Below, one piece after another: positions 35,094 to 44,785 of a DNA stretch of 64,000 nt. The stretch covers positions 1 to 64,000 of the forward strand of contig NZ_QEWP01000006.1 in the NCBI RefSeq assembly GCF_003121985.1, written 5' to 3'. Numbering within the stretch: position 1 is the first letter of the stretch; each line of letters begins with the position of its first letter. The notes below the pieces were generated by a model that saw only the letters and a list, made by a program, of their open reading frames with translations, ran no database searches and was not told the origin of the DNA. The stretch comes from Marinilabilia rubra (GTDB taxonomy: Bacteria > Bacteroidota > Bacteroidia > Bacteroidales > Marinilabiliaceae). Position numbers and translations under genes: made by a program.

Positions 35094-35582
35094 TGCAACG
35101 GTATTATAATTATCAATTCAAGGTAATCGGGACTTGCTTAATATGCAATTTTATTGCTATACTCCACCAGGCTTTTACAAAAAATTCGCAATGGCTATTA
35201 TCGGACACATCCTTGTTTAAGGTAATACACCTATTATCAGTATTATAAAAAATTTCCATATGACTCAAGTTGCTTTATTTCGGGATAATAATACATCAAT
35301 AGATCGTTAGTCCCGATGCTTCGGGATAGATATTAGATTTAAGATAAATCATAACAAAATGATAATCCGAGCGTTAACCCAGAAATCTATTGATCTATAA
35401 ACAATTGATTCAATGCTCATTGCAATCCCGAACCATCCGGATAACGGACTATTAATACATGTGAGTTAGATCTTTTCCTGTCAGGCAAAACTTTCTTTTG
35501 AAGGTTGGAAGATGGTCTTTGGGGTCAATATTTTTTCTTCTGCCTTCTGGCTGCCAAACTTGTGTCTGTTGTTTACTTACAT
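35094..35582. other. Intergenic region inside the polysaccharide cluster
   Basis: A 489-bp AT-rich gap with no coding frame. It holds the inverted copy of the 34-bp repeat (35297-35330), a mutated palindrome TCCCGAACCATCCGGA (35426-35441) and, near 35585-35603, AATCTAACGAACTATTGC, which resembles the sequence at 127-145. Promoter elements for the flippase operon should lie here but I see no convincing TAnnTTTG. Confidence 0.6.
35297..35330. repeat. 34-bp repeat containing a 16-bp palindrome (copy 2, inverted)
   Basis: Exact reverse complement of 186-219. The palindrome TCCCGA-TGCT-TCGGGA occupies 35311-35326. Confidence 0.8.
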
Positions 35583-36983
35583 CTAAAAATCTAACGAACT
35601 ATTGCTAACTCTATTAATAATCTCTTCTCCAGGCACCCCCTCCCCGCCGTTTTCAACAATCTCCCCAAGTAAACTTTCATAAAACTCTGTCACTCCTTCA
35701 TATTCAATATTGCTGAGGCGACAGTTGTGCCACAACAAACTAAAGATGCCACCAAATTTCCGGGCCTCTGAAGCATAATGCAGAGCCAGGTTTCGCAATT
35801 CCGGAAACCCCGCTTTTCTGTATTGAAGCACCGAAACTTCCATCATAACCAATGGTATCTCCCAAATATCCATCATCTGGTCGCTTTCAAAATCATAAGG
35901 ATGAAACGGGAAACAGTAACCATTTCGATAACCGTCCTGTTCGGCAAAAGCCAGACTGGTATCGTAGGTTAATCCTGTATCTTGCTGGATCATGAAAGTT
36001 TGCGGATGAAAAAAGCGTAAGTAGTGTTGCCGGATTCCCTTTGGCTGATTCCCCAAAACCATGTAAAGATCCTTTTTTTGCCGCAGCAGATTTTCAAGGT
36101 CATAAGCCGAACGCATGGTTCCATGAAGCCCTACTTCAAATCCCTGATTTTTCAGATTATATATCAAGGACTTGATCTTATTAAAGTGAAACTTATACAG
36201 CGAGTTATCGAAACGATCTTCCTGCTTAAGAAAGAAAAAGGTTGACCGGATTCCCAAGCGGATTTCAAGGTCTGTTATCCAACCGAAATTCCACCAGGGA
36301 TCCTGCTTTTGAAAAGGATTTAAATTAAACAGGATGCCTTTTAAAAACAGTTTAAATGTTTTAGTATAACTGTACCCCAAGGGTGCTAAGCCCATGAGCT
36401 GCTTAATCTTATTTAAGACCCGGAATGGATGATGGAAGGCAACCCGATCCACATCATGACTCAAAAAGAAACCAAAATCATCGAACAACCGCTTCCTTTT
36501 TATGCTCAACCCTTGTTTCTTGGAAAAAATCTCCAGCCCCTTGATTATCATTTCAAAATAGTAATTGACCAGAGGTAAATGAACACAGTCAAGTTTTTGC
36601 TGAATGGAAAAAGCATAAGGAAATCTTCCGTAACGATCCTTCTGGGTTGTTTCCACTTCCTGAGCACCTGATAGTAAATAAAAGATGGACGATAAGAAAT
36701 CAAAATTAAAAATCAGATTGCTTTGTGCATCCTCATAAAACAGTTTCTTCTTAATATTTTTTAAACCAAACAGTACCGGTATTTTTTTCCCATGAAAGTC
36801 AACCTCAACCGGATTTGGATTTTCTATTTCAGAAAAATAAAAAACCACTTTTCCGGAAATTTTTTCGGGTATGGGTTCTCCTTCCTTAAGAACAATAACC
36901 CTATTCCGTTCTAATACCTCTCCGGTGACGTGTTGTCGAAGATGAAAAAAAACATACTGAATTTTGTTTTCAGATAAATACAT
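35583..36983 (-). CDS. Polysaccharide deacetylase family protein (NodB-like fold)
   Basis: 466 aa. The first half (about 1-165) is a DUF7033-like accessory domain. The second carries the NodB fold with the metal motif FFLSHDVDRVAFHHPFRV (D-x-D plus H-x-x-x-H-like residues), later GFEVGLHGTMRSA, a RQHYLRF segment and GIFSLLWHNCRL. No signal peptide, so it acts inside the cell or is exported another way. Likely an N-deacetylase of sugar precursors of the neighbouring cluster. A TATCTTTGC box lies about 55 bp upstream. Confidence 0.82.
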   Translation of the reverse strand: MYLSENKIQYVFFHLRQHVTGEVLERNRVIVLKEGEPIPEKISGKVVFYFSEIENPNPVEVDFHGKKIPVLFGLKNIKKKLFYEDAQSNLIFNFDFLSSIFYLLSGAQEVETTQKDRYGRFPYAFSIQQKLDCVHLPLVNYYFEMIIKGLEIFSKKQGLSIKRKRLFDDFGFFLSHDVDRVAFHHPFRVLNKIKQLMGLAPLGYSYTKTFKLFLKGILFNLNPFQKQDPWWNFGWITDLEIRLGIRSTFFFLKQEDRFDNSLYKFHFNKIKSLIYNLKNQGFEVGLHGTMRSAYDLENLLRQKKDLYMVLGNQPKGIRQHYLRFFHPQTFMIQQDTGLTYDTSLAFAEQDGYRNGYCFPFHPYDFESDQMMDIWEIPLVMMEVSVLQYRKAGFPELRNLALHYASEARKFGGIFSLLWHNCRLSNIEYEGVTEFYESLLGEIVENGGEGVPGEEIINRVSNSSLDF

Positions 36984-37035
36984 CTAACCGATATAACTTT
37001 GATTTAACAATAACCCAACAGACCAACCTTAAAAG

Positions 37036-37043
37036 CAAAGATA
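37036..37043 (-). promoter_or_regulatory. Candidate promoter box of the deacetylase gene
   Basis: The minus strand reads TATCTTTG followed by C, the best form of the Bacteroidota -7 element, 53 bp before the start codon. No TTG is seen at the -33 position. Confidence 0.45.
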
Positions 37044-37185
37044 GCACACTTGGCAGACTTAGTGGCTTTGTGATAGTCATATTTACAAATTGCCCCTCAC
37101 AATAATATTTTTTACCTTTCGAATACTCATGAACCTGATTAATATAATTTAACGTCGTCTCACCAAATGGCACAGCCTTTTCCCG

Positions 37186-37193
37186 TAACTTTG
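37186..37193 (+). promoter_or_regulatory. Candidate promoter box of the AspT/YidE-like transporter gene
   Basis: TAACTTTG followed by C, 27 bp before the ATG, which places transcription start about 20 nt before the gene. Confidence 0.5.
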
Positions 37194-37219
37194 CAAGTCA
37201 AATCTAACACTAAAATCCT

Positions 37220-38806
37220 ATGGAAGTTTTTACATCCCAGTACTTCGGACTATTTGTAATCATCTGCCTTGGCTTCATCCTTGGAAGCATAAAATTCAAA
37301 GGAATATCTCTTGATATTTCAGCCATCATTTTTGTAGCCTTGGTTTTTGGTCATTTTGGAATGACCATGCCTCCCATTATCGGGAAACTCGGACTGATTC
37401 TTTTTATTTACACCATCGGAATGCAAGCCGGCCCCGGTTTCTTTGAGTCGTTTCGGCAACAGGGGAAGACTCTTTTTATTCTGGCTACCATTATTGTTGC
37501 CTCAGCATCAATCATCACTTTTGCAGCCTTCTGGTGGACGGGTGTCGACATGCCCATTGCCATCGGACTGCTGACCGGTGCATTGACCAGTACCCCCGGT
37601 TTGGCTGCTGCTATTGATGCTACAGGTTCTCCCCTGGTATCCATCGGTTACGGAATCGCTTATCCCTTTGGTGTAATAGGAGTTATCCTTTTTGTACGCT
37701 TATATCCCAAACTAATCAAAGCCGATATCAAAAAAGCGGAAAAAGAATATGAGATAATGAATGAATCTGGTTTCCCCGAGATCAAACATAAAACATTCAG
37801 GGTAGAGAATGAAAATGTTGATGGCAAATCAATTTCAAAATTGCGTATCCGGTCAATGACGCAAGCTGTAATATCTCGTATTTTACACAAAGGAGAAGCT
37901 GTGGTTCCTTCTCCGGACACAGTTCTTAACAAAGGCGATCTGGTAAGAGCTGTGGGAACGGAGGATGCGCTAAGAAAAATCAAACTGCTGATAGGAGACG
38001 AATCCAAGGAGGAAATTCCCCTTCATAAATCCTATGAAGTTCAGTCTGTACTGGTCACCAAGAAAGATGTCATCAACCAGCCACTTGGAGCCTTTAACCT
38101 TTGGAGCAATTACCAGGCAACAGTGACACGCGTTCGCCGTAGTGGAATTGACATAACCCCGTCACCCAGCCTAAAGCTTCATATGGGAGATAAACTGACT
38201 GTAGCCTGCAGCCATGAAAATATGAAACAGGTGGTTCGCATTTTTGGCAATAACGATAAAAAGCTGTCAGACACAGACTTCTTCCCTATTGCAGCAGGTA
38301 TTGTGCTGGGAATTTTGGTTGGTGAAGTTTCTCTATCTTATGGTTCCGGAATGACCTTTAATTTGGGCTTAACCGGAGGTATTCTTGCCGTTGCGATGAT
38401 ATTGAGCCGCATTGGACGAACCGGCCCCATCATATGGAGTATGTCAGGAGCTGCCACCCAGTTGTTGAGACAGGTTGGATTGATGTTTTTCCTGGTACAG
38501 GTAGGAACCAATGCCGGCGCTCAATTAGTGGATACCTACTCGCAATATGGTTCTCAGTTATTCCTGATTGGTGGCGTCATTACCCTGACCCCGATGATTC
38601 TGGCTGTCATTGCGGCTAAATTCATGAAAAATATGAATGTCCTTTCATTACTGGGTGCCATTACCGGATCAATGACCAGTACTCCAGGGCTGGCAGCTGT
38701 TGACCCCATGACAGAGACCAATGCCCCGGCCATCGCTTATGCAACAGTATATCCGGTAGCTATGGTATTATTGATTATCTTTACCCAGCTGCTTGGGTTT
38801 TTTTAG
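37220..38806 (+). CDS. AspT/YidE-type anion transporter with two RCK_C domains
   Basis: 528 aa. Two homologous membrane halves (about 1-165 and 355-528) carry the internal duplication GALTSTPGLAAAIDAT and GSMTSTPGLAAVDPM, the hallmark of the aspartate:alanine exchanger/YidE family. Between them lie two TrkA-C/RCK_C regulatory domains (about 190-270 and 275-355). Substrate is unknown; acidic amino acids or dicarboxylates are typical. Single gene with its own promoter. Confidence 0.88.
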   Translation: MEVFTSQYFGLFVIICLGFILGSIKFKGISLDISAIIFVALVFGHFGMTMPPIIGKLGLILFIYTIGMQAGPGFFESFRQQGKTLFILATIIVASASIITFAAFWWTGVDMPIAIGLLTGALTSTPGLAAAIDATGSPLVSIGYGIAYPFGVIGVILFVRLYPKLIKADIKKAEKEYEIMNESGFPEIKHKTFRVENENVDGKSISKLRIRSMTQAVISRILHKGEAVVPSPDTVLNKGDLVRAVGTEDALRKIKLLIGDESKEEIPLHKSYEVQSVLVTKKDVINQPLGAFNLWSNYQATVTRVRRSGIDITPSPSLKLHMGDKLTVACSHENMKQVVRIFGNNDKKLSDTDFFPIAAGIVLGILVGEVSLSYGSGMTFNLGLTGGILAVAMILSRIGRTGPIIWSMSGAATQLLRQVGLMFFLVQVGTNAGAQLVDTYSQYGSQLFLIGGVITLTPMILAVIAAKFMKNMNVLSLLGAITGSMTSTPGLAAVDPMTETNAPAIAYATVYPVAMVLLIIFTQLLGFF

Positions 38807-38875
38807 ACAAGTTTTTTTGAAACACAGAAGGAACGTAAGGGTTTTTGAACCCACAAGAGAAAGCCTGCTTCGTCG

Positions 38876-38890
38876 CTCGTCAAAGACGAG
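38876..38890. repeat. Small hairpin CTCGT-N5-ACGAG
   Basis: CTCGT-CAAAG-ACGAG just after the transporter gene. Similar hairpins stand at 46816-46830 and 46843-46859. Confidence 0.5.
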
Positions 38891-38899
38891 AAATTAAAA

Positions 38900-39030
38900 G
38901 AGGCTGTCTCAAAAGTATAAAATATCAAATGAATGTCATGTTGATCTGAGTCTAAACATCTGTTTTTCAAATAAAAAGATCCTTCGACAAGCTCAGGATG
39001 ACATCAAAATCGGACTTTTGAGACAGCCTC
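38900..39030. repeat. MITE-like element, copy C (perfect 17-bp terminal repeats)
   Basis: GAGGCTGTCTCAAAAGT (38900-38916) is exactly inverted as ACTTTTGAGACAGCCTC (39014-39030). The interior has GTCATGTTGA, CTAAACATCTGTTTTTCA and GATCCTTCGACAAGCTCAGG. It ends 27 bp before the pbpC start. Best-preserved copy in the window. Confidence 0.88.
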
Positions 39031-39057
39031 TAGAAAGTAGTCCTGTTCAATCTAAAA

Positions 39058-41421
39058 ATGACCAAGCTAAAAATAAAACTTATGCCCCCCAAAAGAGGAA
39101 AGACCATCCGTTGGGTTTCCATTTTTTTGGGGTTGTTTTTGCTTTTTCTTCTGGTGCCCGTTCCCCGTTTCAATCGTCCGTTTTCAACGGTGGTAACAGC
39201 TGCTGACGGTTCTTTACTGGGTGCTCACATTGCAGAAGACGGTCAGTGGCGCTTCCCCGCACCCGACAGTTTACCAACAAAATACAAAGCAGCACTTCTC
39301 TCTTTTGAAGATGAATACTTCTATTATCACCCGGGTGTTAATCCGTGGTCAATTATTCGTGCTTTTGGGCAAAATATTTCCAGGGGACACATCGTAAGCG
39401 GAGGCAGCACCATCTCTATGCAGGTGGCACGCATGGCAGGCAATGCGCCACGAACTCTTGGGAATAAAATATGGGAGATATTCCGGGCCCTCAGACTGGA
39501 ACTTAGCTCTGGTAAAGAAGATATACTAATCACCTATGCAGCCAATGCTCCCTTTGGTGGCAACATTGTGGGTTTTGAAACGGCCTCGTGGCACTATTTT
39601 GAAAGACCACCCCGTCATCTCACCTGGGCCGAATCGGCATTGCTGGCCGTTTTGCCCAATGCCCCGGGAATGCTGAGACCGGGAACCAACAGCTCTCAAC
39701 TCAAAGCCAAGCGAGATCGTTTATTGAAGAAACTTTTTGAAAAGGGACACATTGATCAAACCGAACTTTCGCTTTCGATAAAGGAACCATTACCTGAGGG
39801 AGCCAGACAGTTGCCCTCCCTGGCACCTCACCTGGTAGATTATTACCTGAAAACAGCCAAAGGGCAAAACATCATCACCACTATTGACCCGATTCTTCAG
39901 TCACGGGCTGCAAAAGCTCTTCAGCGCCACTCCAGCCGGATGGCAAAAAACCACATCCGCCATGCAGGCGCCCTCATTGCCGAAATTGAAACGGGACATG
40001 TACTGGCCTATATTGGCAACAGTGCACCCCGTGACGGCGAGGCCGGTCACGCCGTTGACATGATCCGTGCCAGGCGCAGTTCGGGCAGTATACTGAAACC
40101 ATTTCTTTACAGCGCAGCCCTTCAGGACGGCAGTATTTTGCCGCACACCTTATTGGCAGATGTTCCCACTCAATACCAAAATTATGCTCCGCAAAATTTC
40201 CATCGTCGCTTCGATGGAGCTGTTCCGGCAAACGAAGCTCTTTCACGGTCTTTAAATGTTCCTTTTGTTAGGTTACTTCACCAATACGGAGGTGAGCGTT
40301 TTCTCAAAAAAATATCTGAAACCGGTATTACCACCCTCAACAAAGGCTATGATCATTATGGCTTGAGCCTGATTCTGGGAGGCGGAGAGGTAACGCTTTG
40401 GGAATTAGCAGGCAGTTATGCCTCCATGGCGCGTATCCTTCGGCACTACAGACTTGACAACAGCAGGTATCGAACCAATGATGTCCGTCCGGTAACATTA
40501 ACACCTCAATCTGACAGTAACTCTGAATTAAGTCCATATCCCCCGGTATTTTCGGCTGGCGCTGCCTGGTGGACTCTCGAAGCCATGAAAAGTGTTGTAA
40601 GGCCACCCGAGGAAGCGGGTTGGGAAAATTTCACTTCACAACAGAATATTGCCTGGAAAACCGGAACCAGCTTTGGTTACCGGGATGCCTGGAGCGTAGG
40701 AGTAAACGGAAGATATGTGGTGGCAGTTTGGATGGGAAACGCTTCCGGTGAAGGTCGGTCAGGGTTGCTTGGCGGCACAACAGCTGGCCCATTAATGTTC
40801 AGGTTATTTGATCTGTTGCCCAATAGTGATTGGTTTGACCTGCCCCACGATGACATGAAAGAAGTACAGATTTGTTCAAAATCGGGATACCGGGCAGGCC
40901 CTGATTGCCCGGAAAAAGAATCACAACTCATTCCCTCCTCAGTCAAAAACAATCTTGTTTGTCCTTATCACAAAATTATTCATCTCACCCCCGATCATCG
41001 CTTTCAAACCCGGCAATCATGCGAGCCGGACGGAGACATCGTATCTGAGCCCTGGTTTGTATTGCCCCCTCTCATGGCCTGGTATTACAGCCGCCAACAT
41101 TCCGACTATCGATTTCTGCCTCCCAGGAAACCGGGATGTTTTATCACCGGGGAAAAGCCCCTGGACTTTATCTATCCCAATCCGGGAGCCACCATTATGC
41201 AACCTGTAGATCTGGATGGAGAAAAACAAAAACTGGTATTTAAGGTAGTCCATGCAAACCCGGAGGCCAAAATATACTGGCACCTTGACAACAGCTACCT
41301 GGGTCAAACCCAAAATCCTCATGAAATAGAATTGGATCCCGATGAAGGACTTCATAGAATTACTGTAGTGGATGAAGACGGGAACCGATTGATTCGACGG
41401 TTTCGGGTGGTGGAAGAGTGA
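39058..41421 (+). CDS. pbpC: Penicillin-binding protein 1C
   Basis: 787 aa bifunctional peptidoglycan synthase. One N-terminal membrane anchor (about 17-37) is followed by a GT51 transglycosylase (FEDEYFYYHPGVNP with the catalytic Glu, GGSTISMQVARM). The transpeptidase domain has SxxK in SSGSILKPF, SxN in LSRSLNVPF and KTG in WKTGTSFGYRDAW. A C-terminal BiPBP_C beta domain (about 695-787) is typical of PBP1C. Starts at 39058 and 39082 are both possible. The alpha-2-macroglobulin partner usual in other phyla is not adjacent. Confidence 0.93.
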   Translation: MTKLKIKLMPPKRGKTIRWVSIFLGLFLLFLLVPVPRFNRPFSTVVTAADGSLLGAHIAEDGQWRFPAPDSLPTKYKAALLSFEDEYFYYHPGVNPWSIIRAFGQNISRGHIVSGGSTISMQVARMAGNAPRTLGNKIWEIFRALRLELSSGKEDILITYAANAPFGGNIVGFETASWHYFERPPRHLTWAESALLAVLPNAPGMLRPGTNSSQLKAKRDRLLKKLFEKGHIDQTELSLSIKEPLPEGARQLPSLAPHLVDYYLKTAKGQNIITTIDPILQSRAAKALQRHSSRMAKNHIRHAGALIAEIETGHVLAYIGNSAPRDGEAGHAVDMIRARRSSGSILKPFLYSAALQDGSILPHTLLADVPTQYQNYAPQNFHRRFDGAVPANEALSRSLNVPFVRLLHQYGGERFLKKISETGITTLNKGYDHYGLSLILGGGEVTLWELAGSYASMARILRHYRLDNSRYRTNDVRPVTLTPQSDSNSELSPYPPVFSAGAAWWTLEAMKSVVRPPEEAGWENFTSQQNIAWKTGTSFGYRDAWSVGVNGRYVVAVWMGNASGEGRSGLLGGTTAGPLMFRLFDLLPNSDWFDLPHDDMKEVQICSKSGYRAGPDCPEKESQLIPSSVKNNLVCPYHKIIHLTPDHRFQTRQSCEPDGDIVSEPWFVLPPLMAWYYSRQHSDYRFLPPRKPGCFITGEKPLDFIYPNPGATIMQPVDLDGEKQKLVFKVVHANPEAKIYWHLDNSYLGQTQNPHEIELDPDEGLHRITVVDEDGNRLIRRFRVVEE

Positions 41422-41630
41422 TTTTATTTATAAACAGTACTATCATATTCTGGCCAATCATTTTTATTTTCACTTAAATTACATCTCACCTCAACACCCT
41501 TTACAGATACCTGAAAACAAATAAATTAACACTCAGCAAACACTCCAATGTTGAGGTTTTATATAGGTGAAATATTGTTTGGGTTGAGACTCTGTAGGGT
41601 CATTTTATTTCTTCATGAATTGTGTGCCAA

Positions 41631-41638
41631 TAAATTTG
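41631..41638 (+). promoter_or_regulatory. Candidate promoter box of the GH3 gene
   Basis: TAAATTTG matches TAnnTTTG, 73 bp before the ATG at 41711. The -33 region has no TTG. The remainder of the 289-bp gap is AT-rich and otherwise featureless. Confidence 0.45.
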
Positions 41639-41710
41639 TTGACAGGATAATTTAATCCAAACCTCATGTCAATTAATTCACACAATTAATAAAAACAAAA
41701 GCTATCTGAA

Positions 41711-44008
41711 ATGAAAAAACAAATGATCAACATTGGCTTTTTTGCGATTCTGCTTTTTACGACTGTAAGTGCATTTTCCCAGTCGGGAGTAAAAGTTGAG
41801 CGCATTAAAGAAGTAGAATCTCTTTTGGAGAAAATGACCCTTGAAGAGAAAGTGGGACAAATGGCCCAAATTACGCTGGACAAATTCAGAGAAAGTGCAG
41901 ACCCGGTAAAACTGGATGAAGAAAAGCTTAGAGAAGGACTTGTTAAGTACAAGATTGGGTCTATCCTTAATACAATGAAGAATCGGGCCCGGACTCCCGA
42001 AGAATGGCATTATATTATCAGTACTATCCAGGAAGTTGCAACCGAGGAAACACGCCTGGGAATACCTGTTGTATATGGTATTGATGCCATTCATGGAACC
42101 ACTTATACTGCGGGCGCCACACTTTTCCCTCAGCAAATAGGAATGGCTGCTACCTGGAACCGTGAATTGGTCCGTAACGGTGCCGAAATATCGGCTTATG
42201 AAACCCGTGCTTCTTCCATTCCATGGAATTTCTCACCTGTTCTCGACATGGGTCGTGACCCTCGCTGGCCCCGCATTTGGGAAACATTCGGAGAAGATGT
42301 TTACCTCACCTCCGAAATGGGAATGCAGATGGTAAAAGGGTATGAAGGTAAAGACAACGATGTGGATGACCCCACCCATGTGGCCTCCTGTCTTAAGCAC
42401 TTTCTGGGTTACGGCGTTCCCTTCTCCGGAAAAGACCGTACCCCGGCCTGGATCCCTGAGATGGAGCTCAGGGAGCGTCACCTGCCATCTTTTGAAGCAG
42501 CAATTGATGCAGGAGCCCATTCCATTATGGTCAACTCGGGACTTATCAATGGCATCCCAACACATGCGGATCATTATCTGCTGACTGAAGTTTTAAAAGG
42601 TGAGTTAGGCTTTCAGGGTGTTGTGGTTACCGACTGGGCAGACATTGGCAACCTTCACGGACGTGACCATGTTGCACGTACGCAAAAAGAAGCCGTAAAA
42701 CTGGCCGTTAATGCAGGTATAGATATGTCCATGATTCCTTACACCTTTGAATTTTGTGACCGCCTGGTTGAGCTGGTTAACGAAGGAGAAGTTCCCATGT
42801 CACGCATAAACGATGCCGTTCGCCGCATCTTAAACATGAAGTACAAATTGGGGCTGTTTGATACGCCAGTGACCGACTACAAAGACTATCCTAAATTTGG
42901 AAGTGACGAATTTGAGCAGGTAGCTTACAACAGCGCCAAAGAGTCCATTACCCTTCTAAAGAATAAAGACAAAGTGTTACCGCTTTCAAAAGAGGTAAAA
43001 GTACTGGTAACGGGGCCCAACGCCAACACTATGCGCCCGCTTAACGGGGGCTGGTCATATTCATGGCAGGGCGAGCTCGTGGACGAGTTTACAGAGGAAT
43101 ACTCCACTATCCTGGAAGCCATCCAGTCAAAAATCGGAAAAGAGAATGTAACATATGTACCCGGGGTGGAATATGACCTCAGCACGAAAAAATACAATGT
43201 CGAAATCCCGGGAGACCTGGAACAAGTGACAGCTGCAGCCGCTGATGTGGATTACATCATTTTGGCCATTGGCGAAAACTCCTACACCGAAAAACCTGGT
43301 GATTTGCACAGTTTGAGGCTTTCTGAAAATCAAATTGAGCTGGCCAAAACAGCCATCGCAACCGGAAAACCTGTTATTGCAGTTTTAAATGAGGGACGTC
43401 CCCGGGTTATCGGCGAATTTGTTTCAGATCTTGATGGTCTGTTGCAAGCTTACCTTCCGGGAAATATGGGAGGACTGGCAGTAGCCGATGTGCTGTTCGG
43501 CGATGTTAACCCCAGCGGTAAACTGCCATATACATACCCCATGCATGTCAACACCCTGATGACCTATGATTACAAACCTTCGGAGCATCAGAAAAAGATG
43601 GCAGGCATGTATGATTACGAATCAGATTTTGCCATACAGTTTCCATTTGGCTATGGTTTGAGTTACACCGAATTTGAATACAGCGATTTGCAACTTAGTA
43701 CAAACAATTTGTCCGGAGATGAGACATTGAAAATCTCTGTAAAAGTGACTAATTCGGGAGACCGAAAAGGAAAAGAAGTGGTCCAACTCTATACATCTGA
43801 TCTTTATGCTTCGATCACGCCCGATGTAAAACGTTTGAGAAGATTTGAAAAAATTGAAATTGAACCCGGCGAAAGCCAAACAGTTTCTTTCGAGCTTACT
43901 GCAAAAGATCTGGCTTTTGTAAACAGAAAACTAAACAAAGTAACAGAACCGGGAGAATTTGAAGTTACGGTAGGCGGATTAAAAGAGAAGTTTGAATATA
44001 CAAAATAA
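41711..44008 (+). CDS. GH3 beta-glucosidase (BglX-like)
   Basis: 765 aa with a signal peptide (about 1-23), so periplasmic. The (alpha/beta)8 domain carries KHFLGYG and the nucleophile D308 in VVVTDWADIG; the (alpha/beta)6 sandwich contains the acid/base region (around 480-520), and a C-terminal fibronectin-III-like domain (about 660-760) closes the protein. It removes terminal beta-linked glucose from oligosaccharides. With GH16 and SusC/D 9-15 kb away it would complete beta-glucan breakdown, though on the other strand. Confidence 0.92.
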   Translation: MKKQMINIGFFAILLFTTVSAFSQSGVKVERIKEVESLLEKMTLEEKVGQMAQITLDKFRESADPVKLDEEKLREGLVKYKIGSILNTMKNRARTPEEWHYIISTIQEVATEETRLGIPVVYGIDAIHGTTYTAGATLFPQQIGMAATWNRELVRNGAEISAYETRASSIPWNFSPVLDMGRDPRWPRIWETFGEDVYLTSEMGMQMVKGYEGKDNDVDDPTHVASCLKHFLGYGVPFSGKDRTPAWIPEMELRERHLPSFEAAIDAGAHSIMVNSGLINGIPTHADHYLLTEVLKGELGFQGVVVTDWADIGNLHGRDHVARTQKEAVKLAVNAGIDMSMIPYTFEFCDRLVELVNEGEVPMSRINDAVRRILNMKYKLGLFDTPVTDYKDYPKFGSDEFEQVAYNSAKESITLLKNKDKVLPLSKEVKVLVTGPNANTMRPLNGGWSYSWQGELVDEFTEEYSTILEAIQSKIGKENVTYVPGVEYDLSTKKYNVEIPGDLEQVTAAAADVDYIILAIGENSYTEKPGDLHSLRLSENQIELAKTAIATGKPVIAVLNEGRPRVIGEFVSDLDGLLQAYLPGNMGGLAVADVLFGDVNPSGKLPYTYPMHVNTLMTYDYKPSEHQKKMAGMYDYESDFAIQFPFGYGLSYTEFEYSDLQLSTNNLSGDETLKISVKVTNSGDRKGKEVVQLYTSDLYASITPDVKRLRRFEKIEIEPGESQTVSFELTAKDLAFVNRKLNKVTEPGEFEVTVGGLKEKFEYTK

Positions 44009-44030
44009 AGAAGTGCCTTTTAGCACAGGA

Positions 44031-44159
44031 GAGGTTGTCTCAAAACTATAAAACACCAAAGGAATATGTCATACTGAGCGCAGTCGAAACATCGGTTTAT
44101 CAATCAAAAAAGATTCTTCGACAAGCTCAGAATGACATTCAACATGGAAGGCAGCCTCT
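44031..44159. repeat. MITE-like element, copy D
   Basis: Ends GAGGTTGTCTCAAAAC and GGCAGCCTC, interior GTCATACTGAGCGCAGTCG and GATTCTTCGACAAGCTCAG. It is followed by a run of eight T, so the folded RNA may also act as terminator for the GH3 gene. Confidence 0.82.
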
Positions 44160-44224
44160 TTTTTTTCCATTTGGATCAAAGGAAATGATGAAAATGAAGC
44201 AAACTTCAGTTTAAAATCCGCCAC

Positions 44225-44494
44225 CTATCGTTTTGAAATCTTATTGTTGCTGATGATCTTTTGTCTGCTACTTTTGAACCGTGTCACAGAGTTAGGCCTT
44301 TTTGCAAGATGTTTTAAACTTGTACCTGAATTTACTCTCTTGCGCCACAACCTGAAGCTCGATGCCTTCAATTCACTTCTCATGAGACGGATGACATCCT
44401 TCTCTGCCAGTCCAAATTGAACTTCAATGGCCTCAAAAGGCGTCCTGTCCTCCCATGCCATTTCTATGATTCGATCCATTTCAATATCAGTCAT
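44225..44494 (-). CDS. TIGR03643 family (DUF2805) protein
   Basis: About 89 aa from the ATG at 44494. Recognised by MDRIIEMAWEDRTPFEAIEVQFGLAE followed by VIRLMR and SFRLWRKRV, a helix-turn-helix-like arrangement conserved in this family. The C-terminus is basic. Function unknown; a small DNA- or RNA-binding protein is plausible. It follows the Lacal_2735 gene on the same strand with a gap of about 8 bp. Confidence 0.85.
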   Translation of the reverse strand: MTDIEMDRIIEMAWEDRTPFEAIEVQFGLAEKDVIRLMRSELKASSFRLWRKRVNSGTSLKHLAKRPNSVTRFKSSRQKIISNNKISKR

Positions 44495-44502
44495 AATTAC
44501 AA

Positions 44503-44673
44503 TCAAGCTTTTTGATTCTTTAAAGCCTCAATTTTCTTAACTACCTCTTCTGCTTCTGCATATTTTTCATCCGAAAGGCGACGGTTAACTGTGGAAAGCT
44601 TATATGCTTCCTGCATGAGCTTTTCATATTGTTTGGCCAATTTCTTTTTGGGATCTTTCTTGAATAAATTCAT
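44503..44673 (-). CDS. Lacal_2735 (DUF6435) family small protein
   Basis: A 56-aa protein: start MNLFKKDPKKKLAKQYEKLM, then QEAYKLSTVNRRLSDEKYAE and a short AEEVVKKIEAL helix. This matches the Lacal_2735 family, characteristic of Bacteroidota. All-helical, highly charged, function unknown. Probably co-transcribed with the TIGR03643 gene. Confidence 0.85.
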   Translation of the reverse strand: MNLFKKDPKKKLAKQYEKLMQEAYKLSTVNRRLSDEKYAEAEEVVKKIEALKNQKA

Positions 44674-44785
44674 GATATCGTTTTTCGTTTAAGTGTTTTA
44701 TTTAGTCTTTGCAAGAAAACACCAACTACTGCGATATTCTCGTTTTTGAAACAGTCATTTACGAAAAGTAAACTCCTTGATTCCA

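Noticed and set aside
38900-39030. Insertion sequence
   Set aside because: Only about 130 bp with no transposase frame; described as a non-autonomous element instead.
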